Below, in pieces: positions 20,658-32,936 of a stretch of DNA of 64,000 bases; position 1 is the first letter of the stretch, and the number at the start of each line of letters is the position of its first letter. This DNA comes from Phoma sp. XZ068 (taxonomy: Eukaryota > Ascomycota > Dothideomycetes > Pleosporales > Didymellaceae). Below the pieces are notes generated by a model, which made no database searches, was not told the origin of the DNA, and saw nothing but the letters and a program-made list of their open reading frames with translations. The DNA is taken from positions 62,001 through 126,000 of the forward strand of contig RBKR01000021.1 in NCBI GenBank assembly GCA_004835665.1. The letters run 5' to 3'. The position numbers and the translations under genes were made by a program.

Positions 20658-22485
20658 ATGGCGCTGAACGTAGATTGTATCAACAATGTTACCATGGCCA
20701 CTCCAACGCCAGCTGCGCCCACCCCTCAGTTTGACCACATCTCGGTCGCTGGAGCAGAAGATTCGAGTCCCGGATCTGATATGGCAGCCTCCGGGACCAC
20801 ACGTAGCCGACTTCGGACTTTCGCAATAATGGTTGGCCTCTGTGTACGCATCGCGCTCGCGCAATCTTGAAAGGCGCCACTTACAACGGCGAAATCTAAC
20901 ACGCACAGGCGTCTGTGTTCCTTGCTGCACTCAACCAAACAGTAGTAGCAACAACGATTCCCACCATTAGCCACGATTTGAAGTCTGCATCTGGGTATGT
21001 CTGGATCAGCGCTGCGTATCTTCTAGCGAATGCTGTTGCGGCCCCGATATGGTCCAAGCTATCCGACATTTGGGGCAGAAAGATCATTTTGCTTACCGCC
21101 GTGGCACTTTACTTTTCATTCTCGATCATCTGCGCAGTCTCAATAAGTATGCAGATGCTCATCATCGGCCGCTCATTCCAAGGCGCTGCTGGGGGAGGTC
21201 TGATACAGATTGTGTATGCCACGATATCAGACATATTTAGTATGAGAGAGAGAACATTTTATTTGGGCCTACTTCAGATGATGTGGGCGACTGCTGGTGG
21301 CCTTGGTCCCCTTGTCGGAGGTATGTTTGTAGAGTATGCCTCCTGGCGTTTTGTTTTTTGGTTAAACCTGCCCATCTCGTTCGTTGTGTTTTGTGTGCTA
21401 TGGGCGTTTCTAGACATTCATAATCCAAAGACCAAGATGATCCCAGGACTGCAAGCTATAGACTGGTATGGTAGCTTTACTTTACTCGCTTTCATGGTTA
21501 CATTACTCCTAGGGTTAAACTTTGGGGGCAGTATAGTTTCGTGGAGCTCTCCCTTGGTCATCTGTCTTCTAGTTTTTGGGGTGGTGATGGCTGCTGTGTT
21601 TGTATTGTGCGAGAGAAAGGCTCGATTCCCGCTCATACCCTTGGACTTATTTCGGACGATATCCAACATTGGAGCTCTTGTAATTGGGTTCATGCATGAT
21701 TGGGTAAGAACCTCTCGCGCCTTATGTCTCTCATTACACTAAATTGAGTGTTCTGCTGACATTCCTGTCATATATAGGCCGTGTTTTCTGCCGAGTTCTA
21801 CCTTCCTTTGTATTTTCAGGCTGTCAAAAGTGCATCGCCTCTCGAATCTGGTTATCGCATCATACCAATTACTCTAACACAAGCGCTTGTTGCGATAACC
21901 GCGGGATTCATCGTCCATAAAACCGGACGATATCTGGAACTCATTTGGATTGGTGTTGCGCTACTAGCTCTTGGCAATGGGCTTTACATCCATTTGGACG
22001 TGGCCTCCCCGTTAGGCACCATTATCGCATTTCAGTTGGTGGCTGCCACAGGGGCTGGTCTGCTTTTTCAACCTCCTCTTATCGCACTCCAAGCACTTGT
22101 ACCTCCACAAAAGACTGCAGCCGCGACAGCTACTCTTGGATTGATCAGGAATCTTTCAACAAGTATTGCAATAGTCGCGGGTCATGCCATTTTTTCGAGC
22201 GCCATGGATTCTCGGAGATCCAGCCTACTTGCATCAAAACTACCAGAGGACCTAGCGGACAGTTTCTCAGGTTCATCTGCAGCTGCAAATGTTTTTCTTG
22301 TCAGTACAATATCAGACCATGCTCTACAGGTCGCTGTCAAGGATGCATTTGCAGATTCTCTAAAGGGCGTGTGGATACTCTGCACCTGCACGAGTATTTG
22401 TGCGGTGATTGCAAGTACTTTTGTCTCTAAGCAGGTTCTTAGTAAGGTCCATATAGAGCATAGAACAGGCCTGGTAGATATGTAG
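20658..22485 (+). CDS. MFS drug:H+ antiporter, DHA2 (14-TMS) type
   Basis: Three exons, 20658-20843, 20909-21703 and 21778-22485, give 562 residues; both introns (65 nt GTACGC..ACAG, 74 nt GTAAGA..TATAG) are phase 0. After a soluble N-terminus come the DHA2 hallmarks FLAALNQTVVATTIPTI, the loop SKLSDIWGRK (motif A) and GAAGGGLIQIVYATISDIF (antiporter motif C), with many hydrophobic segments to the C-terminus. It probably exports toxic or secondary metabolites at the plasma membrane. The start at 20658 is chosen as first in-frame ATG; ATG 20694 has an ideal ACCATGG context and is a real alternative. No lesion is visible, unlike the neighbouring transporter. The substrate is unknown. Confidence 0.88.
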
Positions 22486-23075
22486 ATTCTGTAGATATCA
22501 TGGGCTGCCCGCGCAGCCTTAATAGGGATTAAGCAAGGAAGTTCCATCAGGCCAAGAGCTTCGCAGATGTTCCCGGTTTTTTCAAATTACTCTAAGGTAT
22601 ATCTCTCCGGAGAATGTATGAATCAGATAAGGGAGAGAGGGCTAAGAGCACGTCACTGCCTATCTCCGGCATAAGGTGTCCCACGCATGTTTTGCGATCT
22701 CACCAGAGTTCAGATAGCAGCTTCGTACACTTTTTGTCCGTTCTGGTCGTTGACAGTGCTTCTGTTGTCTTGCAGAGCTAAGCACGGTCGTAAGTGTGAA
22801 CGGTAACAAACACGGGTTGTATCAGTCGAGGTCTTCAATCCATCCGATCGCATTACCGATCATCATGATATAACATTTACCAATTTCTTAGTCGAAGAAA
22901 TCCGGAACGGTCCCAAACGAACGCATGTATCTAGTACGTGTTGTACAAAGCTCGCTTAGGTTGCACGATGACCCAAACAGCAACCACAACGTTGTTTTCG
23001 GAAACAATCCACATTACTTTGCTCTACAGATGCGAATCAAATCTTCAACATCGCAATCAGATAGTTATGAAATAT
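22486..23075. other. Intergenic region, convergent gene ends
   Basis: This lies between the ends of two convergent transporter genes. No protein-like frame, RNA gene or repeat is recognised. Confidence 0.4.
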
Positions 23076-24667
23076 TTAGTATTTAAACTTCAGGCCATTG
23101 CCCGCGCCCCCTCGCCTGTTACACCAACCGTAATAGAGCCTCATCGCCACGCATCCAATGGTAACCATTGCGAGCATCCCAAAATTTGTATCTGCGTAGG
23201 TTAGCTACATATGTCTTCGTAGTGAGAGATATTAAAGATGAACTTGCAGTGACCCGTTGGGTATCCTCTCTTGGCTTCATGCGCTTTATAAATCCATACG
23301 CCTACGATCTGGCCAGGTGCGCCCCAGCTGATGTTCAAGGCGATGGCAAGTCCGACAGCCGCGGTCGAGTGTAAGCTCGAAGATAGCCACCCCAGCAGAG
23401 GTGGAATGCAAGAGAAAGAACCACAGCATGCTACGATGAGACATCCATAGCGAGAAGAGTAGCTAGTGGCTGGCAGTAATGCGGAGGCCAGAAATCCAAT
23501 CGAGCCTATGAAAGCAAAAACTGCGGAATGTAGGGCTCGACTGTCTTTCGTCAGTAATCAATTTATCATCCGCAGTGTGACTTCCACCTACGCATTGAAG
23601 TGATCAGCGGACCAAGATACGAGCAATGTAACTATGTAAGCTGCAGCATATGGAGGCACGGTCATTAGCTGAGCTTCCAAGTCCTTGTACCCAAGGCCAG
23701 CAACTATAGAGGGCGCGAAGAGACTGAGGCTTGAGAATGGCACTGAGATGCCGAAGTAGATCTAGCGCCAATCAGCGGGTAGAACCTTAACAATTCTCGA
23801 TCTCAACATACGATATAATGGATCCACAGCCTCCATTCTAAAATCGTAACTTTCGCTTCCTTCCAAGACAGCGATTCGCCGTCGCCCTTAGATCCTTCGT
23901 CCTTAAGGCGTTCGGCTGCCAATTCTTTTTCTTCGGCCGATAGCCAGGTCGCTGTTTCAGGATAGTCGGGCAACAGGAAAAAGACAAAGATGGAGGAGAT
24001 GACTGATGGTAGCCCCTCGAGGATGAAAAGCCATCGCCATGCTTCCAGTCCCGACGTGCCGTTCATGTGTCCGACGCCATAGGCAATAGCACCACCAAAG
24101 GCGCCGGCAAGAGTAGCTGAGGCTAGAATTGTCGCCACCCGTATAGAACGTTCACTGTCGCGATACCAGAATGTCAAGTAGTAGACCAGCCCAGGAAACA
24201 GTCCGGCCTCGAAGATGCCGAGAAGGAACCGAACCACTGTAACGGAGACGTGCGACTGAGTACCTCCTAGACCCATTGTAATGGCGCCCCAGCTCACTAT
24301 CAATAATGAGCAATCATGTAAGGCAACTCGGAATACAACATTCCAAAGACTTACTCATCAGGAAAGCAATCCACCGACTTGGTCTCAGCTTCTTTAAAAA
24401 GTAATTACTCGGTACCTCAAACAATGCATAGGCTATCAAGAAGACCATAAGAGCGATGGTGTATTGGTAGGCTGTCATGTTCGTCGTACTGAGAAGGTCG
24501 TCGTGTGTTGAAGAGTTGAGAACTTTGGCATTACCGATGTTAGACCTATCCAGATAGCAGAGCAGGTATATCGATGCTGACAATGGGATGATCCTGATGT
24601 CTTGCCTCAAGACAAGAGTACTTTCTCTTGCAATAACCAAATGACCACCATGATTGGTGGTAAACAC
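23076..24667 (-). CDS. MFS transporter, Dal5/Tna1-type (ACS family); start not found
   Basis: Exons supported by splice phase: about 24650-24355, 24296-23812, 23761-23592, 23540-23254 and 23191-23076. Family landmarks are YLLCYLDRSNIGNAK, FEVPSNYFLKKLRPSRWI, RFLLGIFEAGLFPGLVYYLT and the C-terminal GYPTG/TNFGMLAM segment, as in allantoate, pantothenate and nicotinate permeases. Most introns are canonical; the last would use an unusual GTCACT donor. Upstream, a frame ending DPENLSTQE before a GTATGT donor at 24728 looks like the soluble N-terminus, but I cannot join it in phase and find no in-frame ATG up to 25060. Either an atypical first exon is missed or the gene is broken. It is divergent from a damaged Zn2Cys6 regulator. 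Confidence 0.7.
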
Positions 24668-25060
24668 GTCGTGTTTCTTGTTTGTTTAGCAAGGTTGTTG
24701 ATTGTGAAGCGAGAGGACTTGAACATACCTCTTGAGTAGACAGGTTTTCGGGATCGTGGGTTAACGTCGCTGGCTTATCTTCAGTGTCTATGGTTGTGAT
24801 GGGTTTTGGAAGGTACTCGCTGGCCTGTGGCAACAATCTGGATACATGATGAGAATACTGGGTGCTTCTCTTAACCCCGGATTTTGTGTGCAATTGGTGC
24901 GTGCGCACTCACTCTCCTCGGCCGCAAGGGCCGACGTCGGGGCAATTGACCCCACACGCGACCTCGGCTCCAAAAAGGATTGATAAACTAGGCAGGTACG
25001 ATTCGTTGGCGTAGGTAGAGCGAATCTTCGGCCCCGAATCAGTTTGTTCCCTTTGCAGAA

Positions 25061-27324
25061 ATGGATTCGACTATCGTGCAGGCTTGCGATCGTTGCCACC
25101 GCCGGAAAACAAGATGCGACAAGAAAAGACCCACTTGTCTTGCATGCGAAAAAGCTAAGACAACATGCGCGTACAGTGCCAGACCAAAAGAACCGGTATA
25201 TCGGCACGACTACGTAGGGAGGCTTGAGAGGCGTGCGCGGTAGTTGGAGAGCAACAATCGGGCTCTTCAGGAACAAATCTCGGTGACGAATCAATCATCC
25301 TCCCCTGCAAACAACGGACCGTTTGCGGACACCCCAGGCGTTGTTCTTGGAGACAGTATTGTCTCCTCTGATATCACGTCTTCGGTCAGTGGCATGGACG
25401 AAGTCCGCCAGGAGCCTACCAATGAAGTATCTTTCTTTTCCACTCACGCTGGAGGCGATCGCCAATACCTAGGGTCTGCAAGTGGCCTTTATTTAGCCAG
25501 TCTTGTCAAAGCATCTGCCCAACAGACTAGCCCAAGCGTCATGTTACAGGATGGCAGACCATTGACAGAAGCCAACTGGAGCACGAATCACGACACATTG
25601 CCTCTGCGGCAGATGGTAAAGAGCTTGATCGATGCATATCTGGCTCACGATGCGTTGTGCTATCCTATAGTTCATCCTAAGCACATCACTGCTGCAGTTA
25701 ACGCGATATATGAAACTGGGATGCACAGCGTAAGTCCTTTCGATGGGTTCCTGTTCAACATGCTCCTAGCAGTAGCGACTGCTCAAATCTACAAATTCAA
25801 CTGGCAAGTGCTCCCAGACGCAGAGACTCATCACCAAAGAGCCATGGCATACCTAGACCCAGTCTTTTCCGCTGCTGGAGTTCATAGTTTGCAAGCTATG
25901 CTCCTTTGCTGTCAGTTCAGACTCAGCAGTTTCACTAAAGACGCATCAGGAAGTTTGTGGCACATGGCCGGTATTGCATCACGCATGTGCTTTGAACTGG
26001 GTCTACATCGTGAATCCAGTTACTCATTTGGTCATTCTCATATGCAGACCGATGGAGGCTCGCTGCTATCGCCCTCAGAGCTCCAGAACGTTCGCCGTCA
26101 TTGCTTCTGGTGTGTTTTCTCTCTGGATCGCGTGGTCAGTATTACTCTTGGACGACCCCTCGCCATCCAGAGCGAGGACATTGATGTGGATTTACCTTCG
26201 GAACCACTCGAAGAAAACGCTCATTGTCCACCGAGTGGTGACGTTAGTCCAAACTCTTTCCAAATTGCGCCAAACTATCGTATGGCAGCCTTCACACATA
26301 TCATCCGATACCGAGCGTTATGCAAGAAGATACTTGTGTCTCTCTATCGTGGTATTCATGACACCAAAAAGTCGAATAATGAACGTATGTCAAGGCGAAA
26401 TCAACTCGCGAACGACCTCGATACCTGGCGCGCTGACACAACTTCGCTCAACTTACCAGAGATGGATCTGTCAACTCCGCTTGCAGAAGCTCGCTCCAGC
26501 TATAGGTCAAAAGCTTGGTATGAGCTTCTCTATCAAAATGGCGTCCTTCTTTTATACCGTCCTTCGCCATGCGGGGTCCGGGAAGATGACTACAGTATGC
26601 GAAAAATCCACTCCGCAGCCAAGCAAGCCGTTACGCTCTACAGCTACCTGTTTAGGTCTCGCAAATCAATTTTTCATGGATAACTCTCCATGCAATATTC
26701 CTTGCGGGGCTGTCTTATGTCCATGCTGTAAGTCGACATCTTCGAGAGAAGCGCAAACAACGTGAAGGCGACACGCAATCATCACCCACAACTCTACTTC
26801 CGCAAGACCGTAAGTACCTCCGAAGTTCAACTATACTTGTTGAATGGTAAAATGATGAAAACATAGCGACGACTATCATGGACATTGTAAACGATACCCG
26901 CGCATGCTCTAACGTGCTTGTGGCTGTGTCAGAAAGGTGCAATGCGCCGAAGAACTGCCATGAAGTCTTCGATCGCTTGAGCGACGCTTTACTGGCAGAT
27001 GCCGTCGAACTATACACAGTACCCTATGAACGATCACATCGCACGCAAGATTTCCAGCAAAAAGAGATCACAAGAAGCATGCCAAACGCGACGGCAGGTT
27101 ACACCGGAGCATTGGGCTCGGGGATTCCTTCAGGAGTAAACCTTTCCGAGCAAACCCCACTCCTAACAGTTGACACCGCTTTAGTTGATTGTATGCCGGA
27201 CTTGAGGTTTATGTCTGACGCATCATGGGGTCACGATGCTATATATCAACTGAGCATGGATTGGCTTGATGGTCTCGATGTCAGTAATCATTTTGCATTG
27301 GAAACAAGTAGAGCAGGTCCCTAG
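25061..27324 (+). pseudogene. Zn2Cys6 transcription factor with nonsense and frameshift lesions
   Basis: ATG 25061 opens a Gal4-type cluster (CDRCHRRKTRCDKKRPTCLAC, residues about 9-29) and linker, then a coiled coil. At 25241-25243 a TAG interrupts the helix RLERRAR-stop-LESNNRALQEQI; a Gln (CAG) would be expected, so this is a C-to-T in CpA. The fungal-specific regulator domain follows (SLWHMAGIASRMCFELGLHR, FWCVFSLDRVVSITLGRPL). At about 26657-26662 the frame breaks: FRSR must continue one base out of phase to reach QINFSWITLHAIFLAG. An intron at about 26810-26868 (GTAAGT..ATAG) joins the last exon, ending at 27324. Two independent lesions suggest a dead regulator, unless both are assembly errors. 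Its likely targets were the adjacent permease and perhaps the esterase. Confidence 0.8.
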
Positions 27325-28282
27325 TACATTAGTGACCCTTTAAAATGATTTCAGTGGGATTTTGGATCTCGGTCTGCTCCATCCAGTAGCTCTGTTCCCC
27401 TTCCTCATAATACTATCCAAGAAAAAGCGTCCTCGGGTTCAACATCGCAAGTGATAACTCAATCCATGTGCACTCGTTGTCGCGCCTCACGAGAAACCAA
27501 CATTCTAGTTGATGATTATGCTCAAGAGCTTGCATTTCCAACGCTGCCAGGCGAGGCTCACTTGCTCACCCCGAAGTGGTCAAATGGAATGGGTCTGAAA
27601 TTTTGTATGATGGTCAACATCCAGAGCCACCTTAAATTCCGAATGGCACTAAGGCGGATATTGTTGGTGCGCAACATTGAGAATGTAACTTGGTGTGATG
27701 GTAGGATGTTCTATACAATGGCGCAAAACTTCTTCATGAAATGTATTGGCTGCTGCATGGTGAGAAATTATATGTTGCTTTCTTGGGTACAAATGCATTC
27801 GCAGTGCATGTGTCTTTCGCACAACCTTGTTGCAAGCGTGTACCAGAACGAGTTCAGGTTAAATATGATCTCCAAATTTGAATGCAGGGGCTGTTGGCGA
27901 TTCTCTGACATTGTCGTCAATCGCAGACCATGCTGACAACCTCGAGCACCTCGGGTGCGGGCCATTCGGCGACGGGCGGCCGATGCCGATGGCTCTTCCT
28001 TCCCCACCTCAAGCACGCGCCACCGGCGATCATTATGTGCTCTTAATTGCCGCTTAACGGCTACCGTAACCTCCACGGACAAGCAGGCTCGCTCTGACTC
28101 TTGCTGAGCCTATCAGCAACGAAGATCAAGCCCAACCGGCCCGTGAGTGACTCGACGCGAGGTGACTTGTAGAGATGACGTTTTGCTTGTGTCCCGAAGT
28201 TATCCCTGGCAACCTCGAGACGACTAAATACACATACATGCCCCAAATTCTACTATCCAATCATTATCAGGATCGCTCAGTC
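27325..28282. other. Intergenic region upstream of the esterase gene
   Basis: Apart from the degraded fragment at 27577-27890, nothing is recognised. The last part, after about 28140, presumably contains the esterase promoter. ATG 28175 is in frame with the esterase and open, but it would put 36 residues before a clean signal peptide, so I treat it as leader. Confidence 0.4.
27577..27890 (+). pseudogene. Unidentified degraded coding fragment
   Basis: One forward frame reads like protein if four stops are ignored, with pieces such as GTKADIVGAQH, DVLYNGAKLLHEMYWLLHGE and KLYVAFLGTNAFAVHVSFAQ. Three of the stops fall where Trp would fit, suggesting G-to-A decay. I do not recognise the family. 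It lies between the broken regulator and the esterase. Confidence 0.25.
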
Positions 28283-29996
28283 ATGTTGCGACTTGTATGG
28301 GCCCTGCTCGCATTCGTAGCTTCGGTCGCCTCAGGGCTCCGACTTGCCGCAGAACCAGACAAGTGTGCTTCACTGCAGAACGGCAAAAACTATGTTATCA
28401 ACTCAACCCTTATCCCTGTTGGAGGTCTTGTCAATCTTTCAGCTGTTTCAGACCAGAATGTGACTGCGACTAACAACTTCACCTTCTGCCGCGTCGTTGG
28501 ACAGATCCCATACGGCCCTAACAACACAATTAATTTTGAAGTTTGGCTGCCTGAAGTTCCAAAGTACAACGATCGCTATCTTTCAGTCGGTACGTATGAA
28601 ATTGTACTGCAACACACTGGGCGCTATGCAAACTTACAATTCGATCAGGGAACGGTGGTTTCGCAGGCTCCATCGACTACCAAGCCATGGTCACGAACCT
28701 CAACTCCGGGTTCGCTGTCGGAGGGTAGCTTCCATAGACCCCACCATTCCCATGTTCAAAAATTGCTAACGTAAGTGAAGGTGCGACTCGGGACATGCAA
28801 CTTCACAGAACGGTCCCTCCAAACCAGGAGGTTACGTACCTTTTCTGAGCTCATACGCTGAGACCACAGCATGGATACGTGACTCCATTGCGAAGTTCTC
28901 TGTCCCCGCAAAAGCAATCACGACCTCTTTCTACAATTGCTTGCCAAAGAAGAGTTACTACCAAGGGTGCTCAACTGGTGGTGCTCAAGGTTACGCACTT
29001 GCGCAATACCACCCTGAAATTTTTGACGGAATCATTGCGGAAAGTGCAGGAAATTGGTACACTCATCTCATTCTTTCATTCCTGTGGAATGGGTTGCATT
29101 CAAACAAACCGGGTGCATTTCTAGACCAGGAACTCTTGACGTTCACGAGAGATGCTGTTGTGAAAAGTTGCGATGAGAACGATGGTGTGCAGGATGGTGT
29201 AATCGACGACCCGACCAAGTGCAACTTCAACATCACCTCACTCTCATGTCAGAACATTCAAGCTCAAAGTCCGACGAACGAATCCAGTTGTTTGAATGAG
29301 ACTCAACTTGCGACGTTCACGGCGTTTTACGAAGGTGGTGGAAAAGACGTCTATCCTGGATTCGCAAAGGGATCAGAATCTGAGTGGCTGGTTCAAGAGG
29401 AGGATCTGTATACAGCGTACGCGGTTCCCATCTTACAGAACCTCGTATTCAAGAACCTAAGCTATGATTGGACAACTTTCGATTTCAAAAGCGACGTCAG
29501 AATCGTAGATGAAGTGGCAGGCCCATTGATTACTGCAATATCACCCAATCTGGATTCTTTCAAGGCAAGAGGCGGAAGATTGATTGCGACACAAGGTAAG
29601 TGACAACGTGCCAGGCTATCTATAGGAGCCAGGGTGCCTAACAAAGAGACAGGGTGGGCAGACCCCTTTAACGCACCTACTTGGCCTATCGAGCAACACG
29701 ACGAAGCCAAAGCTATTTATGGTCAAGAACAACTCAACGAATTTTGGCGATTATTCATGGCCCCTGGAGGTGGGCATTGCGGGTCTGCCTTCAGCTATCC
29801 ACAGGTCCCGGCCAAGTACCGCACCCTTGAAGCATTGATTCCATGGGTAGAAGATGGCACACCCCCCGAGTACGTAATCGCTACGCACCCTGCAGATCTG
29901 AGCAACACGACGAAGAAGCTATGTCCGTACCCGGAGCACGCAGTGCTCGTGGGCGGAGATATTAGCCAGCACTGGTCGTATATGTGTATGGACTAG
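28283..29996 (+). CDS. Secreted tannase/feruloyl esterase family enzyme
   Basis: Four exons, 28283-28589, 28649-28724, 28781-29595 and 29653-29996, with consistent phases give 513 residues. The signal peptide is MLRLVWALLAFVASVASG. The catalytic set fits the tannase family: Ser192 in GCSTGG, Asp403 in GWADPF, His441 in GGGHCG; GFAVGGCDSGH is the usual strand before the nucleophile helix. Many Asn-X-Ser/Thr sites are consistent with secretion. Such enzymes release hydroxycinnamates or gallate from plant cell wall or tannin esters. Intron 2 uses GTAGCT..GAAG with a gctaac branch point. The frame is intact although the regulator upstream is broken. Substrate (ferulate or gallate esters) cannot be told apart here. 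Confidence 0.92.
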
Positions 29997-30906
29997 CAGC
30001 AACTTGCGAACGGCATCAAGCCTAGCTGTAAATGGCTGATGATCCACACTGCAGCGCTATGCACTTCAAGATCGAGGGCCTGTAGGCTTAGAAACACACA
30101 CCTCTTGAAGATTAAATTCAGAGCCAAAATAGCAGAACTGTCCAAAGGGATTACTGCGCGGCCGTCTGTACGTTGCATTCCAACCTGAGGCCATTATGGA
30201 CCAGTTCAAATTAAAATGAAATAATTTGGTTAAACAAATGATAGAACGTACTTCCAACAGTGCTTTGCATGACATTCATAGCAAAGGGACTGATTCGTGG
30301 GATGGCTCAGCGCCGGATCTGGACAAATCCACCTAGGACACGTTTTCGGATGGTTCGCAGATACTTTCAGCAAAATAGCCCGCCATGCATGGCAAACCGC
30401 GAGAGCCGCATTGTGCGGCACCTCATAAAGCGATGGGTAGGGACCTGGTTTTATCCTCTTTGGGTGCCAGGCATTTGCTCCGTTGCGCGTGAATGAGCTT
30501 AAGGATGCCTTCATGGTTTTGGGTGGCTGTTATCTGGTTGATTGCATGGAAGGCAAAGCATTAAATTGAGACAATCTTGTGGAAATAGTCTTCAACATTG
30601 TACGTATGATCAAACGGTCACAATCCCTATTTTGATTTGAACGAGGGATAACAATTCGCAGCGGTCCTCTTGGGTCAATGACGAAAGCGATATCAATCTA
30701 ACAGCTCCGATGGGGTCGAAGACTCGCACATGCTACACCACTGGGGTACAAGGTCTGGAGTAGCATTATTAGGCGTTTCTTCGTTAGATTGGCAAATGTG
30801 GTGTTTCTAGCTGATCCAATTTGTAGTAGCTACCTGGCCACTACATGATCCAATTAACTTTCTAGAAATGAACAAATAGTTCCAAAGAATGTTATGCTTG
30901 ATCGCA
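29997..30906. other. Intergenic region, convergent gene ends
   Basis: About 0.9 kb between the esterase and the propeller gene, which converge. No gene, tRNA or repeat is supported. An open frame at 30260-30496 has no recognisable domain. Confidence 0.4.
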
Positions 30907-32216
30907 TCATACCATGACCGCCATGCCTTGAGCGGTCTTCCCAGCAACACCACCCAAGTCCATACGCTGCAACTTCTTCATCGAACCTTGTCCACCAGAA
31001 ACGTCCAAGACAGTCACGGCAGCATTTGTTGTCCCATTTCCAGGAGACAACATGTAAACAAAATTGCCAGCACTCTTCAAATCGATCTGGCCCGGGTCGC
31101 CGTCAGCGGTCAAGTCAAGTGTCTTGATGATGCTCGCATCCTTTAAGCTCATTTCTACGACGCGGCTCATTCCAACATCGGTAACAAACGCCGTGTTTGT
31201 AGCATCAGACACAGTTGCCCAGCATGTTGCCATCTGGCCGTCAATTGCCTGCTGGCCTACGACAGACGCTTTGCCGGATTTGTCGACAGAGAGGACGGCC
31301 GCGCCAAATGAAGCGTCTGTCACAAATAGGTTGTTGCTGTTAGGAATAGGAGCCGACCCAAACAGAACGGCTGTTCCATTTGGGGAACTACGAGTCTCCT
31401 GAGTGGACAGCTCCGAATTGCCATTACAAGCTTGTTGGACAGGAAACATGGATAGGAAACCAGTATTGTTCACAGCAGGATCGCCCTTGACTGTTGTAAA
31501 TAGCATCGACTCATCGTTGGAGAAGAAGGCTTGCGACACGGTGTTTGTTGGTCCGACAGGAGGAGTCGATTGTTGGATGTCGAATGCCCGGAGGGCGTCC
31601 ATCTGTTGCAAGCCATCCGATGCGGAAAACTGGGCGCAGGATATTCCAGCTACAGCGCCCGTGGTACCCACACACGCAAGGTTGTTTTTCGCCGAGGCAG
31701 CAACTGTGTTCGGAAATTCGCCAGGAATCGCGACAGGTTTACCCACCATTGTGAGTCGTGTAGGATCCGAAGATGAAATAGCCATCATGGTGAGCGTATT
31801 CGAGCCTGCATTTACGGCGAAAAGATTCTTTAAATAGTTAGTGACATAGCTTGTCTAAGGTTTGCAGTTCAACTCACGTTTCCGGACACCGTTAAAGATG
31901 ACTGTCCAACTAAGGCATCAGGTGTGCCGGGCTGCATCTTTGCTCCGTCGATGGCTATTGAACCCGCGCCCCCCGTCTTTGTCACGGTGCCTTGCGCGAC
32001 TGTCCCGTCGTTGTTGATAGGCATCGCGACGACTGCATTCTCCGCATCATTAGTCAGGAAATAGATTGCTTTGCCCGCTGTAGGCGCATTCTGCTGTTGT
32101 TGCGACGAACCACCTCCACGGCCCCGACCCGCGCCCTGTCGCTGATGGGGAATAGCAGCTGCCAGTGATGCCAGGAAGACAAAGTGGAAAAGAGTTCTTA
32201 GTGATAGAGTATTCAT
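30907..32216 (-). CDS. Secreted 3-carboxymuconate cyclase-like beta-propeller protein
   Basis: Two exons, 32216-31878 and 31827-30907, joined by a 50-nt intron (GTGAGT..AAAG, with ctaac) give 419 residues. It begins with a signal peptide (MNTLSLRTLFHFVFLASLAAA) and a Gly/Gln-rich linker. Repeated blade-like segments follow: AIYFLTNDAENAVVAMPIN, NLFAVNAGSNTLTMMAIS, NLFVTDASFGAAVLSVD, TAFVTDVGMSRVVEMSL and FVYMLSPGNGTTNAAVTVLD. This is the pattern of fungal secreted proteins named 3-carboxymuconate cyclase-like (lactonase fold). Some relatives are wall glycoproteins, so enzymatic activity should not be assumed. Position beside a feruloyl esterase is suggestive but not proof of a shared pathway. 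Confidence 0.8.
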
Positions 32217-32936
32217 CTTGTCGAGGAGATATCCGCCAGGGATTCAAGACGAGAGATTAGATAATGATGGTAAAAAGACCTAAAGAATGCGAAAAAAAAT
32301 TATGTATCGTGAGAATGTAGTGAAAGGAAGATTTGCTGGTCTGAACTGGAAATCTTAAAGTCATACTCGCCGTCAATATTTATCTTTCAGCCTGAATTGT
32401 GGGGTATTGAGAAATCACCAAGGTCGTTGCATGATTATACTATCACGACTTCCGCATCAGGCAACAAGGCCCCACCCAAACCATCGATGTTACGGCCTAA
32501 CCTGCACTGACATCGATCTGGATACAAAACCAGTTTCTCTAGTACTTGTGCAATGATCGACACTTCAAAGTACGCTGTGTTGCATAACTCGCACGAAACT
32601 ACGTAGGAGACTCCATGGATTATGGCAACTATCTCCCAAAATCAACTAGTTTTATAAATGCGGCTAGCATTATTGCTTTAGCGGCGATGCCTCATGCTTT
32701 TATCCAATCAGGATGGGGCCTTTGGATACAGTCGCTTCGAGTCAACGGCGCAAGGAAGAACGTAGCGTGTTTCAGGTCTGCGATTTGGCACCTCACAAGT
32801 TTGACACTGCTCTTCGAACACGGACCACCACACGCATCGTTCAGACTCAGTTTATGCATGCTGGTGGGCGAGATAGCATAATCATGAGTGTGAAGCCTTC
32901 CATATCCAGGCCAGTTACACATTTAACTCTTCCAGT
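32217..32936. other. Divergent intergenic region
   Basis: This holds the upstream regions of the minus-strand propeller gene and the plus-strand bZIP gene. Nothing else is recognised. Confidence 0.4.

Noticed and set aside
25240..25275. Intron removing the in-frame TAG of the Zn2Cys6 gene
   Set aside because: The only GT..AG pair gives about 30 nt and would delete a well-formed coiled-coil segment.
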